Source of the DNA: Bacteroidota bacterium
GTDB taxonomy: Bacteria > Bacteroidota > Bacteroidia > Chitinophagales > LD1
DNA length: 56,004 nucleotides
Reading direction: 5' to 3'
Assembly (NCBI GenBank): GCA_947479455.1
Contig: CANJZE010000025.1
Span: 1 to 56,004, forward strand
The notes beneath the pieces are model-generated. The model was given only the letters and a program-made list of their open reading frames with translations, was not told where the DNA came from and did not search any database. Positions within the stretch are counted from its first letter, which is position 1. Every line of letters starts with the position of its first letter. Position numbers and translations under genes: made by a program. Below, in pieces: positions 35,095-44,506 of this stretch.

Positions 35095-36735
35095 CTATTT
35101 CAGTTTTACCTTTTTCAAATTCAGAAGATTGATGGCGTTGGCAGTTAAGCCTTCTACATTCTTTTGAGAGAAGCGCAATACTTCATCGTAAAACAACGGC
35201 ACTACAGGAGCTTCTTCAATAATTATTTTTTCCATTTCGTGATATATTTCAAAACGCTTTGCATCGTCATTCTCTGCTAATGCATTTTCATACAAGGCAT
35301 CGAAAGCAGAATTTCTGAATCGCGTGTAATTGGGCGGTGAGCCGTTCTTACTATAGAAAACAGCAAAATAATTTTCGGCATCGGGATAATCTGCCAGCCA
35401 GCTTCCTCTGAAAAAATCAATCTTTCCCTGGCTCATCCATTCGCGCAAGATTGAAGGCTGAGAAATTTCTACTTTGATTTTCAAACCAATTTGCTCCAAC
35501 TGTTTGCTAATGAAGAGCGCATATTCCTTATAAGTTTCGTTGGTGTAAAGTTTTATCTCGGGAAGATTTTTTCCTTGCTCATGTCCTGCTTCTTTCAATA
35601 GTAGTTTTGCTTTTTGTAAATCGAAAGTGTAGCCCTTTACCTGTTCTGCATTAAATGATGGAAGACCGAAGGGAGTGAATCCACTCTCTGCCGGTCTGCC
35701 AACTCCGTTGCGCAAATACTTCAGCATTTCTCTTCGGTCAAATCCATAATTAATTGCCTGACGAATTTTTTTGTTCAGCAATGGATGATTGACATCCTGC
35801 GAATTATCGTTCACCAGAAAACCGAGATACTCGGTGTTAAGGTAAGGCGTTTTAAGCAAATTGAATTTGTCTTTGAGTTCTGTTTTTACTCCGCCATTTT
35901 CATCGAGCACTTCGTCAACATAAGCGGCATCAATGCTATTGATGAAATCAAGTTCTTTTTGTTTGAACGACAGGTATTCGGTTTTTTTGTTGTCAATAAA
36001 ACTGATTTTAATTCCGTCAAGATATGGTAGCGCGTTTCCTGCTGCATCGCGCTCGAAGTAGTTGTTGTTCTTTTGAAGAATTAAAGCCGTTCCTTCTTTC
36101 CAGTTTTTAAAAATAAAAGGACCAGTGCCCACCGGATGCGCGCGAAATTCAGTTCCGTATTTCTCAACAGCTTCATGAGGAATTACCGAACAATACTGCA
36201 TACTTAAAATACCAAGCATTGGTCGAAATGCTTTGCGCAACTTCAACTGAAAAACAGAATCGTTGATAGCGGTAAATGGCGAAACGGTGTCAATACTGTT
36301 ATTAAAAATCCATGCACCGGGGCTGGCTATTTTTTTCTCAATAATTCTGTTCAAACTATACACTACATCCGCAGCCTTTACATTTCTTCCTTCGCTGTTT
36401 TTAAAACATTGATTGTTGTGAAACTTTACATCGGTGCGCAAATTGAAGGTGTAGGTTTTACCATCTCCCGAAATTTGCCAGCTGCGGGCTATAGCGGGTT
36501 GTACATTTAAGTTATCGTCTAGCTGCACCAGCGAGTTGTAGAGTTGATTGCAAGCCCAGATGGTTGATTGGTCTTTGGAAAACGCAGGGTCGAGCGAAGC
36601 AATGCCGCTGCTTTGGTTGTAACGAAAGAAGTGAAGCGATGAATTGTTGTTGGTATTGTTACAACTGTTGCAGGAGTTCAACAACAGCGTGCATGAAAAA
36701 AGAAACGAGATAAAAAAAAAGCGGAGTGGATGCAT
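35095..36735 (-). CDS. Peptide ABC transporter substrate-binding lipoprotein (SBP_bac_5)
   Basis: A 546-residue lipoprotein of the OppA/DppA family. The signal peptide ends in the lipobox LNSC (Cys22). Family landmarks: SLDPAFSKDQSTIWACNQLYN, SLVQLDDNLNVQPAIARSWQISGDG, TYTFNLRTDVKFHNN, VGTGPFIFKNWKEG, IRQAINYGFDRREML and SWLADYPDAENYFAVFYS. It binds oligopeptides or similar solutes for an ABC importer. No permease or ATPase gene is adjacent, so it is an orphan binding protein in this window. It is divergent from the glycine-rich type IX substrate gene. Confidence 0.92.
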   Translation of the reverse strand: MHPLRFFFISFLFSCTLLLNSCNSCNNTNNNSSLHFFRYNQSSGIASLDPAFSKDQSTIWACNQLYNSLVQLDDNLNVQPAIARSWQISGDGKTYTFNLRTDVKFHNNQCFKNSEGRNVKAADVVYSLNRIIEKKIASPGAWIFNNSIDTVSPFTAINDSVFQLKLRKAFRPMLGILSMQYCSVIPHEAVEKYGTEFRAHPVGTGPFIFKNWKEGTALILQKNNNYFERDAAGNALPYLDGIKISFIDNKKTEYLSFKQKELDFINSIDAAYVDEVLDENGGVKTELKDKFNLLKTPYLNTEYLGFLVNDNSQDVNHPLLNKKIRQAINYGFDRREMLKYLRNGVGRPAESGFTPFGLPSFNAEQVKGYTFDLQKAKLLLKEAGHEQGKNLPEIKLYTNETYKEYALFISKQLEQIGLKIKVEISQPSILREWMSQGKIDFFRGSWLADYPDAENYFAVFYSKNGSPPNYTRFRNSAFDALYENALAENDDAKRFEIYHEMEKIIIEEAPVVPLFYDEVLRFSQKNVEGLTANAINLLNLKKVKLK

Positions 36736-36903
36736 GAATTATTGTTTACTGCGTGAAAATAGAATTCATAAAAGCGGAGCTACATTTTTTTCTCTTCCTC
36801 CTGTTGAAATATTTTTTAGCCGCATCCAACTTTGTTATCATATTCACACTCTTATTTTAGGCTACAATTTTTACTTTCAAGACTTCATAAATTCTGCTTG
36901 ACT

Positions 36904-39900
36904 ATGAATAAAATTTACAAACCTTTTTTCGTTTCGCTCTTATTCTTGCTTTCCATCAATTTTGTTGCGGCACAGGAATGCGATGTAATTTACGTGGTTC
37001 CCAATGGGAATCCTGCCGGTGCTGGTAATAAAACTGATCCCGCAAACTTGCCGAGAGCTCTTCAGTTAATAACTCCTACCAGTACACGTTTGTGGCTAGC
37101 AATTGGCAACTACGACATAAACGCTGAATTAATGTTAGTAAACAACATCACCATTGAAGGCGGTTTCGACCCGATGCAGAATTGGACAAAAAGCAATGTG
37201 CCACCAACTGTAATTCATCGTTTAAATGCCATTGTACTTCCACCGCCAGCAAATGGTACAGCAATAATTGCAGGAGTGAATGTTTCAGGATTCCGTTTGC
37301 AGGATTTGACTTTGATAATGGATGTTCCGTTTGGAATTGCTTCTTCAGCCCACGGAATTTATTTGAACGGTTGCAGCAACTATAACATTGTTCGTGTTGA
37401 TGTAACTTCTGCTGATGGCACACCGGGAGTAGCAGGAACACCGGGAGCACCAGGAGTACCTGGAACACCAGGTGCAAATGGGCTGCCTGCTTGTAACGAA
37501 TCATGCGTTCCCGCTGGAGGAATTGGTGGATTGCCAGGCGGAGGAAATGGAGGTACAGGTGGAAAATGGGCGGGTTTGGCATCGTCAACTGGAGTTGCTG
37601 GAAGCTGTGGAGCTGCGGGTGGTGGCGGTGGCACAGGACCAAATTGCGGCTGTGGAATATTCGGAACCTCAAATAATAATAGTTGCGGTGGTGGTTCTCC
37701 GAGCGCGGGTGTAGCAGGAAGTACGGGAGTAACGAATGGTGTTGCGGGAGGTGTTGGTCCGGTAGGGACAATTGCAATTCCTGGATATTTTGTTCCGGGT
37801 ACTGCAGGTGGTGCAGGAACAGCAGGAACAAACGGTTGTGGTGGTGGTGGTGGTGGTGGTGGTGGTGGAAGACAACAAAATGGAAATGATGATGTAGGTG
37901 GAAGTGGCGGTGGTGGTGGCGGTGGTGGCACTGGTGGTGGTGGTGGCACTGGCGGTACTGGTGGTGGTGGCTCGTTTGCTGTTTTTCTTTTCAATAATGG
38001 TGTTGGTGGAAATATTACTGATTGTAAATTGACTGCGGGCTTGGGTGGTGTAGGTGGCGCAGGTGGCGCAGGTGCAGCAGGAGCTGCAGGCGGTGCAGGT
38101 GGTGCAGGTGGACCAGGTTTCGGATGCGCACAAAGTAACGGTGCTGCAGGTGGTGCTGGTGGTGCAGGTGCTTCGGGTGGTGCAGGTGGTGCAGGCGCAC
38201 AAGGTTTAAGTATGGCGCTTTCGCAAACCGGAGGAACACCGGTAACACAAAACAATATTCTCTCTGTTCCGGGAAACCCTCCGGTTATTTCGGTATTGAA
38301 TCACGGATGCACCAACGCTGAAATTGTTTTCACTACTCCTATTGCAGGCAATTGGGATTTTGGTTCGGGTGCTACTCCTGCAACTGCAACAAATACAACC
38401 GGACCTGTTTCTGTAATTTATAATTCCATAGGCAGAAAAACAATTACACTTGGCGGAACTCCTTTTACCGATTTTATTGAACTATGGAAAACACAAGCAG
38501 GTGGCTCTCTTTCTCACTTAAATAATCCTGCGGTGGTGGGTTGCCCTGATGTGTTTACCGATACCCTATCGGGAATTTCATATGAATGGGATTTTGGTCC
38601 TAATGCCACTCCTAACCTGGATACTACAGCAACGAGTCAAAGCGGACCGGTTTCTTTTCTTACCACAGGAAGTCATACGGTTGTTGTTTGGGTTACCACA
38701 CAATGCTGCGGAAGAGTGAAAGACTCAATAGTGTTTAATGTGCAGCCAAATACGATAAACATTACGCTTACTGCGTCTACCAGCACCATTTGCGCAGGCG
38801 ACCCTATCACATATACCGCGACTCCTGCGGGTTATCAGCAGTACACATTTTTTGTAAACAATAATCCTGTTCAAAGTACGGGCAGTAATTCATACGTAGC
38901 TAATGGTTTAGTGCAAGGCGATAGCGTAAGAGTGGCAGCGTTTGACGGAGTTTGTTTCAGTAATCCAAGTGCTGTTCTTGGACCAATGGTGAATCCTATA
39001 CCTATTGTTACACTAGCAAGCTCAGATGCCGATGATACTATTTGCGGTGGCGATTTAGTAACCTTCACCGCTTCACCTTCCACTTATGCCAACTACGAAT
39101 TTTTTATTGGCGGTTCATCGCAACAAACTTCACCGAGCAATGTGTGGTCAAGTACAACTTTATACACCGGAAATACTATTCACGTTGTTGCTGTTGAAAA
39201 TGGTTGCACAAGCCCGTGGAGCAATACCTTCACTATGTTTGTAAAACCAATTCCGGCTATCACTTTAACGGTTTCTGATTCTATCATTTGCCAGGGTGAT
39301 GCCGTTACATTTACCGCGGTTGCCAATCCGGGTTTAGACAATTTCGATTTTAATTTGAATGGAACATCGGTGCAAAATAATGCAACGACAACTTATACTT
39401 CTTCTACATTTAATGATAACGATGTAGTATTTGTTTCAGGTTCATTGGCAAGTTGCCCGGGTTTACCAACCAGCATAATTACACTTACAGTTAATCCTAT
39501 TCCTTCGGTAACACTCACAAGCAGCGATGCTGATAATTCAATTTGTCAGGGAACGTCTATAACCTTTACTGCTTCACCTTCCATATACGGCACGTATGAT
39601 TTTTTTGATGGTGCTACAAATGTGCAAAGTAGTGCTTCAACTATTTACACTACAAATCTTTTGACGAACCCAAGCAGTGTTACTGTGGTAGCTACAGATT
39701 TAGGTTGTGTGAGTCCACCTTCAACAGCAATTGTAACTGTAGTTCAATCTGCACCAATTGTAAACGCAGGTAACGATCGCGCTGATTGTGTTGATTTAGG
39801 ATTAGTAACCCTTGCAGGTTTTTCTCCTGCGGCCGGTAGCTGGTCAGGAACAGGAATTGTAAATACATTGGGAGATTTTAATACCACTACTGCCGGTGCC

Positions 39901-40986
39901 GGAATTTTTTCACTCGTTTATAGTTACACCGATTTAATTACAGGATGCTCAGGACTTGACAGTATTAATTATACCGTGAATGCTTTGCCGGTTGTTACTA
40001 CAGCTGCTACAGTTGATATTTGTGAAGGACAAAGCGCGCAACTAGGAGTTACTACTGCAACAGGAATTAATTTTGTGTGGAGTCCTTCGGCTGATTTAAA
40101 TAATGCAAACATTCAAAATCCTATTGCTATTCCGGCAATTACAACTCCCTATTCAGTTACGGTTACCGATGCAAACAATTGCAGTAACACGGCAACAACA
40201 ACTGTAAATGTAAATCCAAATCCGGTTGCAGATTTTAGTGCCGATGAAGTTTGTGTAGGTCTTGCCAATTCATTTACAAATAACTCTACTCCTGTTTTTG
40301 GAAATACTTACGCATGGAGTTTTGGTGACGGAGGAAATTCTACACTCGATAATCCTACACATAGTTATGCTACTGTTGATTCATTCGCAGTAATTCTGAT
40401 TGCTCAACTCGGCAATTGTTTTGATACGGCTATCGGCACTGCCACTACACATCCTGTAGCGGTAGCAGATTTTACTGCTACACCTTTAGTTGGTTATGTA
40501 AATGATTACGCTGCGCCTATTCGTTTCACCAATCAATCAACCAATGCCGATGCCTGGTTATGGAATTTTGGTGACAACGGAAATTCATCTTTACAATCGC
40601 CAACACATGTTTACACGAAGGAAGGCGTTTATTCTGTTGAACTCTTTGTAAGCAATGTTTATGGCTGCAACGATACTACACGCAGAGCAAACTATATTAC
40701 GATTTACGAAAACACCAAAGTGTTTATACCAAATGTGTTTACCCCCAATGGTGATGGGCAGAATGATGTGTTGCAAGTGTTCAGCAGCGGCACTCGTTTT
40801 TTTGAGTTCAAAATTTTTAATCGTTGGGGCGAAAAAGTTTTTGAGAGTAATAGCACGCTACAAAGTTGGGATGGAACTTATCAAGGTAAAGAATCGCAAG
40901 CTGGTGTTTATACTTACACGGCTGTAATTGTTTATGACGATAACACCAACAGAACGGCAAAAGGAACAATTACATTAATGAGATAA
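36904..40986 (+). CDS. Glycine-rich secreted protein with Ig/PKD domains and type IX (type B) sorting domain
   Basis: A 1360-residue secreted protein. The signal peptide is MNKIYKPFFVSLLFLLSI with cleavage near VAAQ. Residues ~25-170 resemble the start of a right-handed beta-helix (VVPNGNPAGAGNKTDPANLPRAL, split here as VVPNGNPAGAGNK and DPANLPRAL). Residues ~173-434 are collagen-like, then extremely glycine-rich (GTPGAPGVPGTPGANG; runs of GG and GGAGG). Then come PKD-like units (NWDFGSG, YEWDFGP), about five Ig-like repeats with ICxGDxVTFTASP motifs, two good PKD domains (YAWSFGDGG, WLWNFGDNG), and the type B sorting domain from VFIPNVFTPNGDGQNDVL to GTITLMR. The start at 36904 gives a clean signal peptide. 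It is probably a surface adhesin or matrix protein. Confidence 0.9.
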   Translation: MNKIYKPFFVSLLFLLSINFVAAQECDVIYVVPNGNPAGAGNKTDPANLPRALQLITPTSTRLWLAIGNYDINAELMLVNNITIEGGFDPMQNWTKSNVPPTVIHRLNAIVLPPPANGTAIIAGVNVSGFRLQDLTLIMDVPFGIASSAHGIYLNGCSNYNIVRVDVTSADGTPGVAGTPGAPGVPGTPGANGLPACNESCVPAGGIGGLPGGGNGGTGGKWAGLASSTGVAGSCGAAGGGGGTGPNCGCGIFGTSNNNSCGGGSPSAGVAGSTGVTNGVAGGVGPVGTIAIPGYFVPGTAGGAGTAGTNGCGGGGGGGGGGRQQNGNDDVGGSGGGGGGGGTGGGGGTGGTGGGGSFAVFLFNNGVGGNITDCKLTAGLGGVGGAGGAGAAGAAGGAGGAGGPGFGCAQSNGAAGGAGGAGASGGAGGAGAQGLSMALSQTGGTPVTQNNILSVPGNPPVISVLNHGCTNAEIVFTTPIAGNWDFGSGATPATATNTTGPVSVIYNSIGRKTITLGGTPFTDFIELWKTQAGGSLSHLNNPAVVGCPDVFTDTLSGISYEWDFGPNATPNLDTTATSQSGPVSFLTTGSHTVVVWVTTQCCGRVKDSIVFNVQPNTINITLTASTSTICAGDPITYTATPAGYQQYTFFVNNNPVQSTGSNSYVANGLVQGDSVRVAAFDGVCFSNPSAVLGPMVNPIPIVTLASSDADDTICGGDLVTFTASPSTYANYEFFIGGSSQQTSPSNVWSSTTLYTGNTIHVVAVENGCTSPWSNTFTMFVKPIPAITLTVSDSIICQGDAVTFTAVANPGLDNFDFNLNGTSVQNNATTTYTSSTFNDNDVVFVSGSLASCPGLPTSIITLTVNPIPSVTLTSSDADNSICQGTSITFTASPSIYGTYDFFDGATNVQSSASTIYTTNLLTNPSSVTVVATDLGCVSPPSTAIVTVVQSAPIVNAGNDRADCVDLGLVTLAGFSPAAGSWSGTGIVNTLGDFNTTTAGAGIFSLVYSYTDLITGCSGLDSINYTVNALPVVTTAATVDICEGQSAQLGVTTATGINFVWSPSADLNNANIQNPIAIPAITTPYSVTVTDANNCSNTATTTVNVNPNPVADFSADEVCVGLANSFTNNSTPVFGNTYAWSFGDGGNSTLDNPTHSYATVDSFAVILIAQLGNCFDTAIGTATTHPVAVADFTATPLVGYVNDYAAPIRFTNQSTNADAWLWNFGDNGNSSLQSPTHVYTKEGVYSVELFVSNVYGCNDTTRRANYITIYENTKVFIPNVFTPNGDGQNDVLQVFSSGTRFFEFKIFNRWGEKVFESNSTLQSWDGTYQGKESQAGVYTYTAVIVYDDNTNRTAKGTITLMR
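37838..37868 (+). repeat. (GGT)n trinucleotide run in the glycine-rich domain
   Basis: About ten uninterrupted GGT/TGG units encode polyglycine. Unit changes would lengthen or shorten the run without shifting the frame. Further imperfect GGT/GGC blocks follow at 37900-37970 and GGTGCAGGT blocks at 38045-38200. Confidence 0.9.
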
Positions 40987-40998
40987 CGAACGTGAACC

Positions 40999-41403
40999 AT
41001 GAACTACTGGCTTATTAAATCGGACCCCGAAACGTATTCGTTTGAACGCATGAAAACCGAAAAGAAAACTTTTTGGGATGGGGTACGCAACTATGCCGCC
41101 CGCCTTCACCTGCGTGCTATGAAAAAAGGCGACCTCTGCTTTTTCTACGAAAGCATGAATGGCGAACCTTCGATTGTAGGTATAGTAAAAATTGCAAAGG
41201 AAGCTTATCAAGATCCCGGCACTACCGAAGACTGGAGTTGCGTAGATGTAGAGTATTCAAAAGCATTGAAAAAACCGGTGACGCTTGCACAGGTTAAAGC
41301 CAATAAAAAACTGAAAGAGATGGCGCTCGTTCGCATTTCGCGCCTAAGCGTTCAACCCGTTAGCGAAGCCGAGTGGAAAGAAGTAATGAAGATGGTGGAA
41401 TAA
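40999..41403 (+). CDS. EVE domain-containing protein
   Basis: A 134-residue protein that is essentially a single EVE domain, a PUA/YTH-related fold. The opening YWLIKSDPETYSF and the motif TFWDGVRNYAARLHLRAMKKGD, then CFFYES and IVGIVKIAKEAYQDPG, match bacterial EVE proteins and the human THYN1 family. EVE domains are thought to bind modified nucleobases in DNA or RNA; some are linked to modification-dependent restriction, but no nuclease is fused or adjacent here, so a housekeeping role is as likely. It is 12 bp after the glycine-rich gene on the same strand. Confidence 0.93.
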   Translation: MNYWLIKSDPETYSFERMKTEKKTFWDGVRNYAARLHLRAMKKGDLCFFYESMNGEPSIVGIVKIAKEAYQDPGTTEDWSCVDVEYSKALKKPVTLAQVKANKKLKEMALVRISRLSVQPVSEAEWKEVMKMVE

Positions 41404-41420
41404 GCAACCGAATTGTTTAA

Positions 41421-41490
41421 CACTAAGGCGCGAAGGCACTAAGGAATACAAAATCAGAAATCTTAAACTTCGCGACTTTGTGTCTTTGTG
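41421..41490. repeat. Inverted-repeat element (CACAAAGGCGC family), copy 2
   Basis: The left arm CACTAAGGCGCGAAGGCACT and the right arm CTTCGCGACTTTGTGTCTT with adjoining TTGTG can fold together imperfectly; the centre shares AATACAAAAT with copy 3. It lies between the convergent EVE and CoA-transferase genes. Confidence 0.8.
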
Positions 41491-41514
41491 TAAATATTCT
41501 TTTCGCCTTTTAAT

Positions 41515-42171
41515 TTACACCTCAATCGTCTTCAACGCTGGACTAATGACCAACTTACCAAGTGTTTTTGCTTTTACTTCATCAACCGTAACACCCGGTG
41601 CAATTTCGAGCAGGTGAAAAGCACCGTCTTTAATATCATAGAAACCTAAGTCGGTCAACACTCGCTGAATACATTTTTTACCCGTAAGCGGCAGCGAACA
41701 TTGCGACAATAATTTCGATTCGCCTTTCGGGTTGGTCTGCATCATGGTTACAATAATATTGCGTGCCGAAGCCACTAAATCCATAGCGCCTCCCATTCCT
41801 TTAATCAGCTTGCCCGGAATTTTCCAGTTGGCAATGTCACCGCTTTCAGAAACCTCCATAGCACCAAGAACAGTAAGGTCAATCCGTTGCGAGCGAATCA
41901 TTCCGAAACTATAAGCCGAATCGAAAAACGCAGTGCCCGGAAGTGCGGTGATAGTTTGCTTACCCGCGTTTATCAAATCAGGATCAACTTCTGCCTCGGT
42001 AGGAAAAGGTCCCATACCCAGCAAACCGTTTTCCGATTGCAACACCACATCCATTCCTTTAGGAATATAATTTGCCACCAGCGTAGGAATGCCAATGCCA
42101 AGATTCACGTAGTAACCATTCTTCAATTCCTTTGCAATGCGTTGTGCTATTTGTTCTTTAGTAAGTGCCAT
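41515..42171 (-). CDS. scoB: 3-oxoacid CoA-transferase, subunit B
   Basis: A 218-residue subunit of a two-subunit CoA transferase that moves CoA between succinyl-CoA and 3-oxoacids such as acetoacetate. The catalytic glutamate lies in LQSENGLLGMG (Glu47); the N-terminus IAQRIAKELKNGYYVNLGIGIPTL and MKGMGGAMDLV-like IKGMGGAMDLVASARN are standard. Subunit A lies upstream on the same strand, but 185 bp away rather than directly adjacent, with an inverted repeat between them. A butyrate or acetate CoA-transferase specificity cannot be excluded. Confidence 0.93.
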   Translation of the reverse strand: MALTKEQIAQRIAKELKNGYYVNLGIGIPTLVANYIPKGMDVVLQSENGLLGMGPFPTEAEVDPDLINAGKQTITALPGTAFFDSAYSFGMIRSQRIDLTVLGAMEVSESGDIANWKIPGKLIKGMGGAMDLVASARNIIVTMMQTNPKGESKLLSQCSLPLTGKKCIQRVLTDLGFYDIKDGAFHLLEIAPGVTVDEVKAKTLGKLVISPALKTIEV

Positions 42172-42216
42172 TTCAGTTTCGGGTTTCGGTTAATTTTTAA
42201 ACTTCTTAATACAACT

Positions 42217-42349
42217 ACGCTTCGCGATGATTACACAGATAACAGCCGTTGATTTTACAGATAATACAAACAACAAACTGTTTTCCGGCTTTTGCATTAT
42301 CGAATTGCATTTATCCAATGTATTTATCTGTGTAATCATCGCGCAGCGT
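42217..42349. repeat. Inverted repeat (GATTACACAGATAA family) between scoA and scoB
   Basis: Arms 42217-42242 and 42324-42349 are reverse complements with one mismatch in 26, separated by 81 bp. The core GATTACACAGATAA occurs twice in opposite orientation, with a partial TTTTACAGATAA between. It splits the two subunits of one enzyme. Confidence 0.92.
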
Positions 42350-42356
42350 AATGCAT

Positions 42357-43049
42357 TTATTTTCTAACAGTTCGCTGCTCAATTCTCTTCTCGTATTTCT
42401 CTCCTTTAAAAATGCGGTTCACAAAAATTCCTGCGGTATGAATTTCGTTTGGGTCAAGTTCTCCTTCGGCTACTAACTCTTCTACTTCTGCAATCGTAAT
42501 TCTGCCTGCCATCGCCATCAGCGGATTAAAGTTGCGTGCTGTGCCTTTGAAAATTAAGTTGCCCGCTGTATCTCCTTTCCATGCTTTTACAATCGCAAAG
42601 TCAGACTTAAAAGCGTGCTCCATCAAATATTCTTTGCCATCAAACTCGCGCGTTTCTTTTCCAACTGCAATTTCGGTGCCCACACCTGCAGGTGTAAAGA
42701 ACGCGGGAATACCATAACCCGCCATCATGCAACGAGTAGCTAAAGTTCCCTGAGGAATCAATTCCACTTCCAACTCTCCCGAAAGCAACTGACGTTCAAA
42801 CTCAGCATTCTCGCCCACATAACTCGAAATCATTTTTTTCACCTGACGCGTTTTCAGCATCAATCCAATTCCGAAATCATCTACACCGGCATTGTTCGAA
42901 ATGCAGGTCAACCCTTTTACTCCCGAGCGAATAAGCGCGGCAATCGAATTTTCGGGAATGCCGCACAAACCAAAACCACCGAGCATCAGCACTGCATTGT
43001 CGGCTATATCCTTCACCGCTTCATCGGCATTGGCAACTACTTTGTTCAT
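42357..43049 (-). CDS. scoA: 3-oxoacid CoA-transferase, subunit A
   Basis: A 230-residue subunit A of the same CoA transferase. The glycine-rich [16 protein letters not shown] (CoA-binding), [51 protein letters not shown] and [21 protein letters not shown] are all present. The start ATG at 43049 is preceded by quasi-tandem AATTTTCAATTTTAAA-like words. Transcription probably runs from the DUF4296 gene or from here through scoB. Confidence 0.93.
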   Translation of the reverse strand: MNKVVANADEAVKDIADNAVLMLGGFGLCGIPENSIAALIRSGVKGLTCISNNAGVDDFGIGLMLKTRQVKKMISSYVGENAEFERQLLSGELEVELIPQGTLATRCMMAGYGIPAFFTPAGVGTEIAVGKETREFDGKEYLMEHAFKSDFAIVKAWKGDTAGNLIFKGTARNFNPLMAMAGRITIAEVEELVAEGELDPNEIHTAGIFVNRIFKGEKYEKRIEQRTVRK

Positions 43050-43073
43050 GTTCTGAATATTTAAAATTGAAAA

Positions 43074-43415
43074 TTATTTCTTGCTTATATCCCCTTCGCG
43101 TTTGCTTAAATCGTTCAATATATCGTCATACATCAGATTGAGCAAAACAGGGTTCTGTTCATAAAACGAAAAGCTTTTCACAAACGCTTCGCGCGTTGTT
43201 CCGTGAATTTTAAAAATCTGCTCGTCATACTTCTGCACTAATTCTTTTTCATTAGCTCCCACCTGTGTTTTTGTTTCCGCTACAGCATCTGCCACATGCA
43301 TATCAGCCAAAATCACCTTCATGGTTTCCATAGGTATTACATCCTTCGGCACTTCGGGCAATTTAGGTTTGCATGAAACCAAAAACAACAACAGTAAAGG
43401 AATGATGTGCTTCAT
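43074..43415 (-). CDS. DUF4296 lipoprotein
   Basis: A 113-residue lipoprotein: the signal MKHIIPLLLLFLVSC ends in the lipobox LVSC (Cys15), followed by the DUF4296 domain with VIPMETMKVILADMHVADAVAE and IFKIHGTTREAFVKSFSFYEQNP. The family is nearly confined to Bacteroidota and has no known function. It is 24 bp upstream of scoA on the same strand; the two could be co-transcribed. It is divergent from yggS. Confidence 0.9.
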   Translation of the reverse strand: MKHIIPLLLLFLVSCKPKLPEVPKDVIPMETMKVILADMHVADAVAETKTQVGANEKELVQKYDEQIFKIHGTTREAFVKSFSFYEQNPVLLNLMYDDILNDLSKREGDISKK

Positions 43416-43449
43416 TTTATCTTCGCGCTAAAATAGAATTACTGCCTAA

Positions 43450-44112
43450 ATGAATTCCGAAAAATACAAACAGGTTTTACAGGAAATTAAACCATTTCGC
43501 GCGCAATTGATTGCCGTTTCTAAAACAAAACCGGTGAAGGATGTTCTCGAAGTTTACAATGCAGGGCAACGGTTATTTGGCGAAAACAAAGTGCAGGAAA
43601 TGGTTTCGAAACACGAAGCACTTCCGCAGGATATTCAGTGGCACCTCATCGGACATCTGCAAACAAACAAAGTAAAGCTCATAGCTCCTTTTGTTTCCAT
43701 GATTCATTCCATTGACAGCTTAAAACTGTTACAGGAAATAAATAAGCAGGCAGAAAAAAATAACCGCATTATAGATTGCTTACTGCAAATTTTTATTGCC
43801 GATGAAGAAACCAAATTCGGTTTGAGTGAAGAAGAACTCGTTGCGCTTTTATCCTCTGCTGAATTTTCAAAACTCAAAAACATTCGCATCTGCGGCTTAA
43901 TGGGCATGGCTACCAATACCGATGATGAAAGCAAAATTGCCAATGAGTTTTCGCATCTCAAAAAAATATTCGAAGAGGTGAAGCAGAAGTATTTCAGCAC
44001 TGAAACTTCCTTCAAAGAACTTTCCATGGGTATGAGTTCCGATTACAAAATTGCTTTAGAACGTGGTGCCACTTTCATCCGTGTAGGCAGTATTATATTT
44101 GGAGAGCGATAG
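43450..44112 (+). CDS. YggS-family PLP homeostasis protein
   Basis: A 220-residue PLP-binding protein (YggS/PROSC/PLPBP family). The PLP lysine is Lys25 in AVSKTKPVKDV; LFGENKVQEM, WHLIGHLQTNKV, IHSID, GLMGMAT and the C-terminal ELSMGMSSDYKIALERGATFIRVGSIIFG are the family signature. It buffers free pyridoxal phosphate and affects amino and keto acid balance, without known catalysis. It ends 4 bp before the end of the convergent SxtJ-like gene. Confidence 0.95.
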   Translation: MNSEKYKQVLQEIKPFRAQLIAVSKTKPVKDVLEVYNAGQRLFGENKVQEMVSKHEALPQDIQWHLIGHLQTNKVKLIAPFVSMIHSIDSLKLLQEINKQAEKNNRIIDCLLQIFIADEETKFGLSEEELVALLSSAEFSKLKNIRICGLMGMATNTDDESKIANEFSHLKKIFEEVKQKYFSTETSFKELSMGMSSDYKIALERGATFIRVGSIIFGER

Positions 44113-44116
44113 AATT

Positions 44117-44506
44117 CTACCACACATTTTCTAAATCTTTCGCTTCGTATTTGTGATTACGCGTAAAGAAATAAGAGTTACCCGAAGACTTTTTCAGTTG
44201 AAGATTTTTACGATTGTCACTAAAAACACGGGAGAGTAATGCGATAGGAAACAGAAACCCGAAGAACACAACAGACAGAATTACTTTGCTCATAACAAAG
44301 CCAATTGCTTCTCCCAGCTTTAACCAAGCCCACGAAATTTTTGAAGTAAGATAGTTGGAGAACATTCCAATTAACCCGAGCACAACACTAGCTGTGAGAT
44401 AGTAGGCGTGTTGTTTCTTGGTTACAAAAAACAATACCACTAACGCCACACAAAGTGTGAGGATGGTTTCTAATTCTTTTTCGCGTGTGGCTTTGGGTGC
44501 TTTCAT
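44117..44506 (-). CDS. SxtJ-like membrane protein
   Basis: A 129-residue membrane protein with three predicted hydrophobic segments (residues ~14-29, ~35-54 and ~66-94) and a polar C-terminus with SYFFTRNHKYEAKDLENVW. Composition, length and position match the SxtJ family, first named in the saxitoxin cluster, where it accompanies a carbamoyltransferase and SxtK. Its function is unknown. Its ATG directly abuts the stop of the SxtK-like gene with no spacer, so the two are translationally coupled. It is the last gene of the carbamoyltransferase cassette. Confidence 0.8.
   Translation of the reverse strand: MKAPKATREKELETILTLCVALVVLFFVTKKQHAYYLTASVVLGLIGMFSNYLTSKISWAWLKLGEAIGFVMSKVILSVVFFGFLFPIALLSRVFSDNRKNLQLKKSSGNSYFFTRNHKYEAKDLENVW

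Noticed and set aside
37838-38210. CRISPR-like periodicity
   Set aside because: The repeats are in-frame glycine codons without constant spacers; no cas genes in the window.
37380-38255. Long proline-rich open frame antisense to the glycine-rich domain (291 codons), and a Thr/Cys-rich one at 37669-38202
   Set aside because: Mirror images of GGT/GGA glycine codons; no start context, no homology, and the sense protein is complete.
40999-41403. Modification-dependent restriction system around the EVE protein
   Set aside because: A stand-alone EVE domain with no nuclease or methyltransferase in the neighbourhood.
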